From contig JAHQIY010000007.1 in the NCBI GenBank assembly GCA_019054805.1, positions 2,857,501 through 2,921,500 on the forward strand: a stretch of DNA of 64,000 nt. Reading direction: 5' to 3'. The position numbers and the translations under genes were made by a program. The notes under the pieces were generated by a model that did no database searches, was not told where the DNA came from, and worked only from the letters and a program-made list of their open reading frames with translations. Shown one piece after another: positions 61,433 to 64,000 of this stretch. The stretch is from Brachionus manjavacas (taxonomy: Eukaryota > Rotifera > Eurotatoria > Ploima > Brachionidae). How positions within the stretch are numbered: the stretch's first letter is position 1; every line of letters begins with the position of its first letter.

Positions 61433-62977
61433 ATGAAGCTTGATCACCTTTTCCCTGTTCAAAAGCAGGTAATACCAGTTATTTTAAACCAGACAAAAAC
61501 TCAGTCTTTGTATCCGAACGATTTGTGCGTACTAGCTCCCACTGGTAGTGGAAAAACATTGACATTTGTTCTTCCAATAATAAAAAATCTAAAAAAAAGG
61601 ATCAGACCATGCTGCAGAGCACTGGTCATTTTGCCAGTAAGCGACTTGGCCGAACAAGTTTATAATGTATTCAAGTCATGTATCCAAGACGAACAAGCCC
61701 TAGGTCTAATTGATGAAAGCGAAGATAGCTACGAAAATAACTTAAAATGCATGCTTTTGTCCAACAAAGTTTCATTTGCCAAAGAACAAGCTCAATTGAT
61801 CAACGAAGAGAACAATGAATGTTTGATTGACATAATTGTAACTACACCAGGTCGGCTCGTAGATCACATTCAAAAAACCAGATATTTCGATTTGAAAAAT
61901 TTAAGATATTTGGTTCTTGACGAGTGTGATCGAACTATGGAACAGATAAAACAAAATTGGTTGTCTCTAATGAACCAAGCAATTTTCGGTGAATGCTCCA
62001 GCTCAAGAAGAATTTTGTTGAATAATGAAAATTTAAATGTTCATAATTTAATGCTGGACAAAAAAAGACTGTATCCGTTTCAAAAAATTCTCCTCTCGGC
62101 TACACTTACCCGTAATCCGGAGAATTTAGAGCAAATGAAGCTTTTTCAACCAGTCTATTTTTCGGTGGGAGCCGAAAAACTCTGCATAGGTGAAATTACG
62201 AAAAGTAATGAGGAGACATCTGATGAGCAAAACATTGAGGTAAAAAAACTTGATTCCAAAGACATGGCAGATGTGAGCGTGCCAAGCGAACTCAAAGAAA
62301 TATTCATTCAGGTAATTGTCCAGCAAAAATCCCTAATGGCCATTTATCTGATAAAAACGCTTGGTTACAAGAGAATGCTTGCTTTTGTGAACTCAAAGGA
62401 AACAGCAAAAAGACTGACAAAATTGTTTGAGCTAAACGGAATTACATCAGCTGAGTATTCATCGGCTTTGCATTCTGCTAGACGTAAAAGAATACAGTCA
62501 AAGTTTCTCGATGGGAAATTAGATGTCTTGGTATGCTCAGATGTAATGGCTCGCGGTATGGACTTGGAGAATGTTGATTACGTTTTGATGTATGATGCCC
62601 CTAAGCATTTAAGCAGCTATGTTCATAAAGCAGGTCGAACGGCTCGAGCCGGAAAAAGCGGAATGGTAATCACTTTTTTGGAGCACAAAGAAGTTTATTT
62701 TTTCAAAAAGATGGTTGAGCCCATCGGAACAAAGGATGGGGAAGCATCAGAAAACAAGATTAAGCACAAAATTAAGGAGATAAAGATCCAAAAAAGCATG
62801 ATGAAACATTTGATTGAAGATTATAAAAATTCACTTGACAAATTAAAAGAAGAATTGGCTAAAAAGCCGAAAACGGAAAAAATTGGTGAAGCATCCACAA
62901 ATAAAGGATTCAATAAGCGAAAATTTTCGAATAATTCGAAAGTAAATAAAAGCTTTAAAAAATTTAAAAAAACTTGA
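61433..62977 (+). CDS. DDX51: DEAD-box RNA helicase of the DDX51/Dbp6 type
   Basis: One exon encodes 514 residues. Motifs: Q-like FPVQKQVIP, motif I APTGSGKT (about 35-42), Ia-like ALVILPVSDLAEQ, Ib TTPGRLVDHI, motif II at about 163-166, III SAT in LLSATLTRNPENL, IV-like MLAFVNSKETAKRL, V VLVCSDVMARGMDLENVDYV and VI HKAGRTARAGKSG. The C-terminus is Lys-rich. FPVQ, LVDHI and NPENLEQ are typical of DDX51, a nucleolar factor in 60S ribosome assembly. Motif II is DECD rather than DEAD. The acidic/basic N-terminal domain (about 200 residues in human) is absent: the ATG at 61433 directly precedes the helicase core, so upstream exons may be missing. Confidence 0.9.
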   Translation: MKLDHLFPVQKQVIPVILNQTKTQSLYPNDLCVLAPTGSGKTLTFVLPIIKNLKKRIRPCCRALVILPVSDLAEQVYNVFKSCIQDEQALGLIDESEDSYENNLKCMLLSNKVSFAKEQAQLINEENNECLIDIIVTTPGRLVDHIQKTRYFDLKNLRYLVLDECDRTMEQIKQNWLSLMNQAIFGECSSSRRILLNNENLNVHNLMLDKKRLYPFQKILLSATLTRNPENLEQMKLFQPVYFSVGAEKLCIGEITKSNEETSDEQNIEVKKLDSKDMADVSVPSELKEIFIQVIVQQKSLMAIYLIKTLGYKRMLAFVNSKETAKRLTKLFELNGITSAEYSSALHSARRKRIQSKFLDGKLDVLVCSDVMARGMDLENVDYVLMYDAPKHLSSYVHKAGRTARAGKSGMVITFLEHKEVYFFKKMVEPIGTKDGEASENKIKHKIKEIKIQKSMMKHLIEDYKNSLDKLKEELAKKPKTEKIGEASTNKGFNKRKFSNNSKVNKSFKKFKKT

Positions 62978-63772
62978 TAAATAAAATTCTTTAAAAAAAA
63001 TATAATTTTAGTTCTTAATAGAAAGTTAATTTTTAAATTATGGCCATTTATTCATCCTAAGTATATTTTTTTTCATTCTAAAGAAATTTATAACAACAAA
63101 AAGCACTTTTTGAGCTTGTTTAAATACTTAATATTCAATTTTTCTAACTTACAAATAAGAATTCTAAAGCATTTTTTTTTACCAGAAAGTAAAAGTATCA
63201 CTCAAAATTAATAAATATATATACTTTAAATAAACAAATTTTATATTCAAGTAAAATTTTTTTACTATAGAGCATATTCCTTTTCTTCAAAACTAAACTG
63301 GTTTACCTATTCTTCGAAAGATCTTCTAGGAGTTTAATAAATTTTTTTTTTCAACACCAGATGACAATTTTTTGATTTTAAAGTGTGATAAATTTTAAAG
63401 TTTTTAACAGACATTTTCTTTCTGAGAATAATAACAAATTAAATTGATAAAATATAATTATTTTAAATCAAACTAGTTATTTTTTTTTTATTTCTAGAAA
63501 AGAAATATATTTGTGAAACAGAAACAGTATAATCAAATTTAACAATTAAAAATATAATTTTAAAATTACTATTTTATTTAAAATTTAGATTTTGCTTAAC
63601 ATTGTTTTTTCTTTTTTTTATACATCATCATATTGAAATAAATAATAATAATAAAATAATTTAAGCAGTTGTAGTAATGAAAACTATATACAGTATAGGA
63701 ATATCTTTACTAGACTTTTTTTAATGACTTGGACTTTAATTTGGGACTTTTAAACAACTCTGACTCCAAAAT
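62978..63772. other. Convergent intergenic region
   Basis: AT-rich DNA between the 3' end of the DDX51-like gene and the 3' end of the partial minus-strand gene. It is expected to hold both polyadenylation regions. No other feature. Confidence 0.4.
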
Positions 63773-64000
63773 TCATTCATGATTCTTTGTCAATACACGC
63801 TTTAAAATTGTTTTTCCTTTTACCGCTTTTTCTGGCAGACTTTTCGAATATTTCACTGCTCTATTCGTTAAAAAATTATACCTTTATAATCCTCTTTTAT
63901 TTATTTATCTGACCATAAAATATCTCATGGGATTTTCTTAAATTTAAGGACATACCTTTTTGAAAAATGAATTCCATTAACCAGCTTTATCTTTTCAAAA
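63773..64000 (-). CDS. C-terminal exons of an unidentified gene, cut by the window edge
   Basis: Two minus-strand exons, 64000-63956 (partial) and 63860-63773, joined over a 95-nt GT-AG intron (GTATGT donor). They give FEKIKLVNGIHFSKR then AVKYSKSLPEKAVKGKTILK and a short tail to the stop. The composition is basic and well balanced, and both sites agree in phase, so a real gene is likely. Too little is visible to name a family; the coding region continues beyond 64000. Confidence 0.5.

Overview
This is a very AT-rich eukaryotic nuclear window. It has short GT-AG introns (mostly 38-100 nt, a few over 1 kb), dense animal housekeeping genes and decayed transposons. The gene set is metazoan: classical calpain-5 type, EXTL3-type exostosin, CHIP, Exo70, RHBDL4, tryptophan 2,3-dioxygenase, TFIIF-beta. 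Compact genes, very low GC and LINE tails ending in (AATA)n would suit a small invertebrate such as a monogonont rotifer, but that taxon is inference; the sequence itself only shows an AT-rich bilaterian-like animal.

Layout. 1-5.7 kb: mostly non-coding, with one tRNA-headed SINE-like repeat. 5.7-19.6 kb, plus strand: SPRYD7-like, calpain-5/6 (eight exons), TANGO2-like, an unrecognised coiled-coil protein, EXTL3-like. 20.9-25.7 kb: catalase (minus) head-to-head with two tandem aldo-keto reductases (plus), a plausible oxidative/aldehyde-detoxification cluster sharing a 319-bp promoter interval. 26.4-34.8 kb, minus: 12-exon Exo70 (EXOC7), then mitochondrial ACOT9-type acyl-CoA thioesterase. 36.1-39.3 kb, plus: CHIP/STUB1 and RHBDL4, both protein quality-control genes.

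39.9-54.8 kb is transposon-rich: fragments of several non-LTR elements, a Helitron helicase with a recognisable 3' end, an 869-bp hAT-like element that carries an OTU-like domain, long inverted repeats, a hAT transposase fragment and a probable Tc1/mariner relic. The TFIIF-beta gene (46.7-47.8 kb) survives intact between two such clusters. 55.3-56.9 kb, minus: tryptophan 2,3-dioxygenase. 56.9-61.4 kb: AT-rich, nothing recognised. 61.4-63.0 kb, plus: DDX51/Dbp6-type helicase. The last two exons of an unidentified minus-strand gene run off the right edge.

Gene models were built by hand from conserved protein segments and GT/AG sites. For all spliced genes the summed coding length is a multiple of three. 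No computation or database search was run; family names rest on recognised motifs and remembered family architecture.
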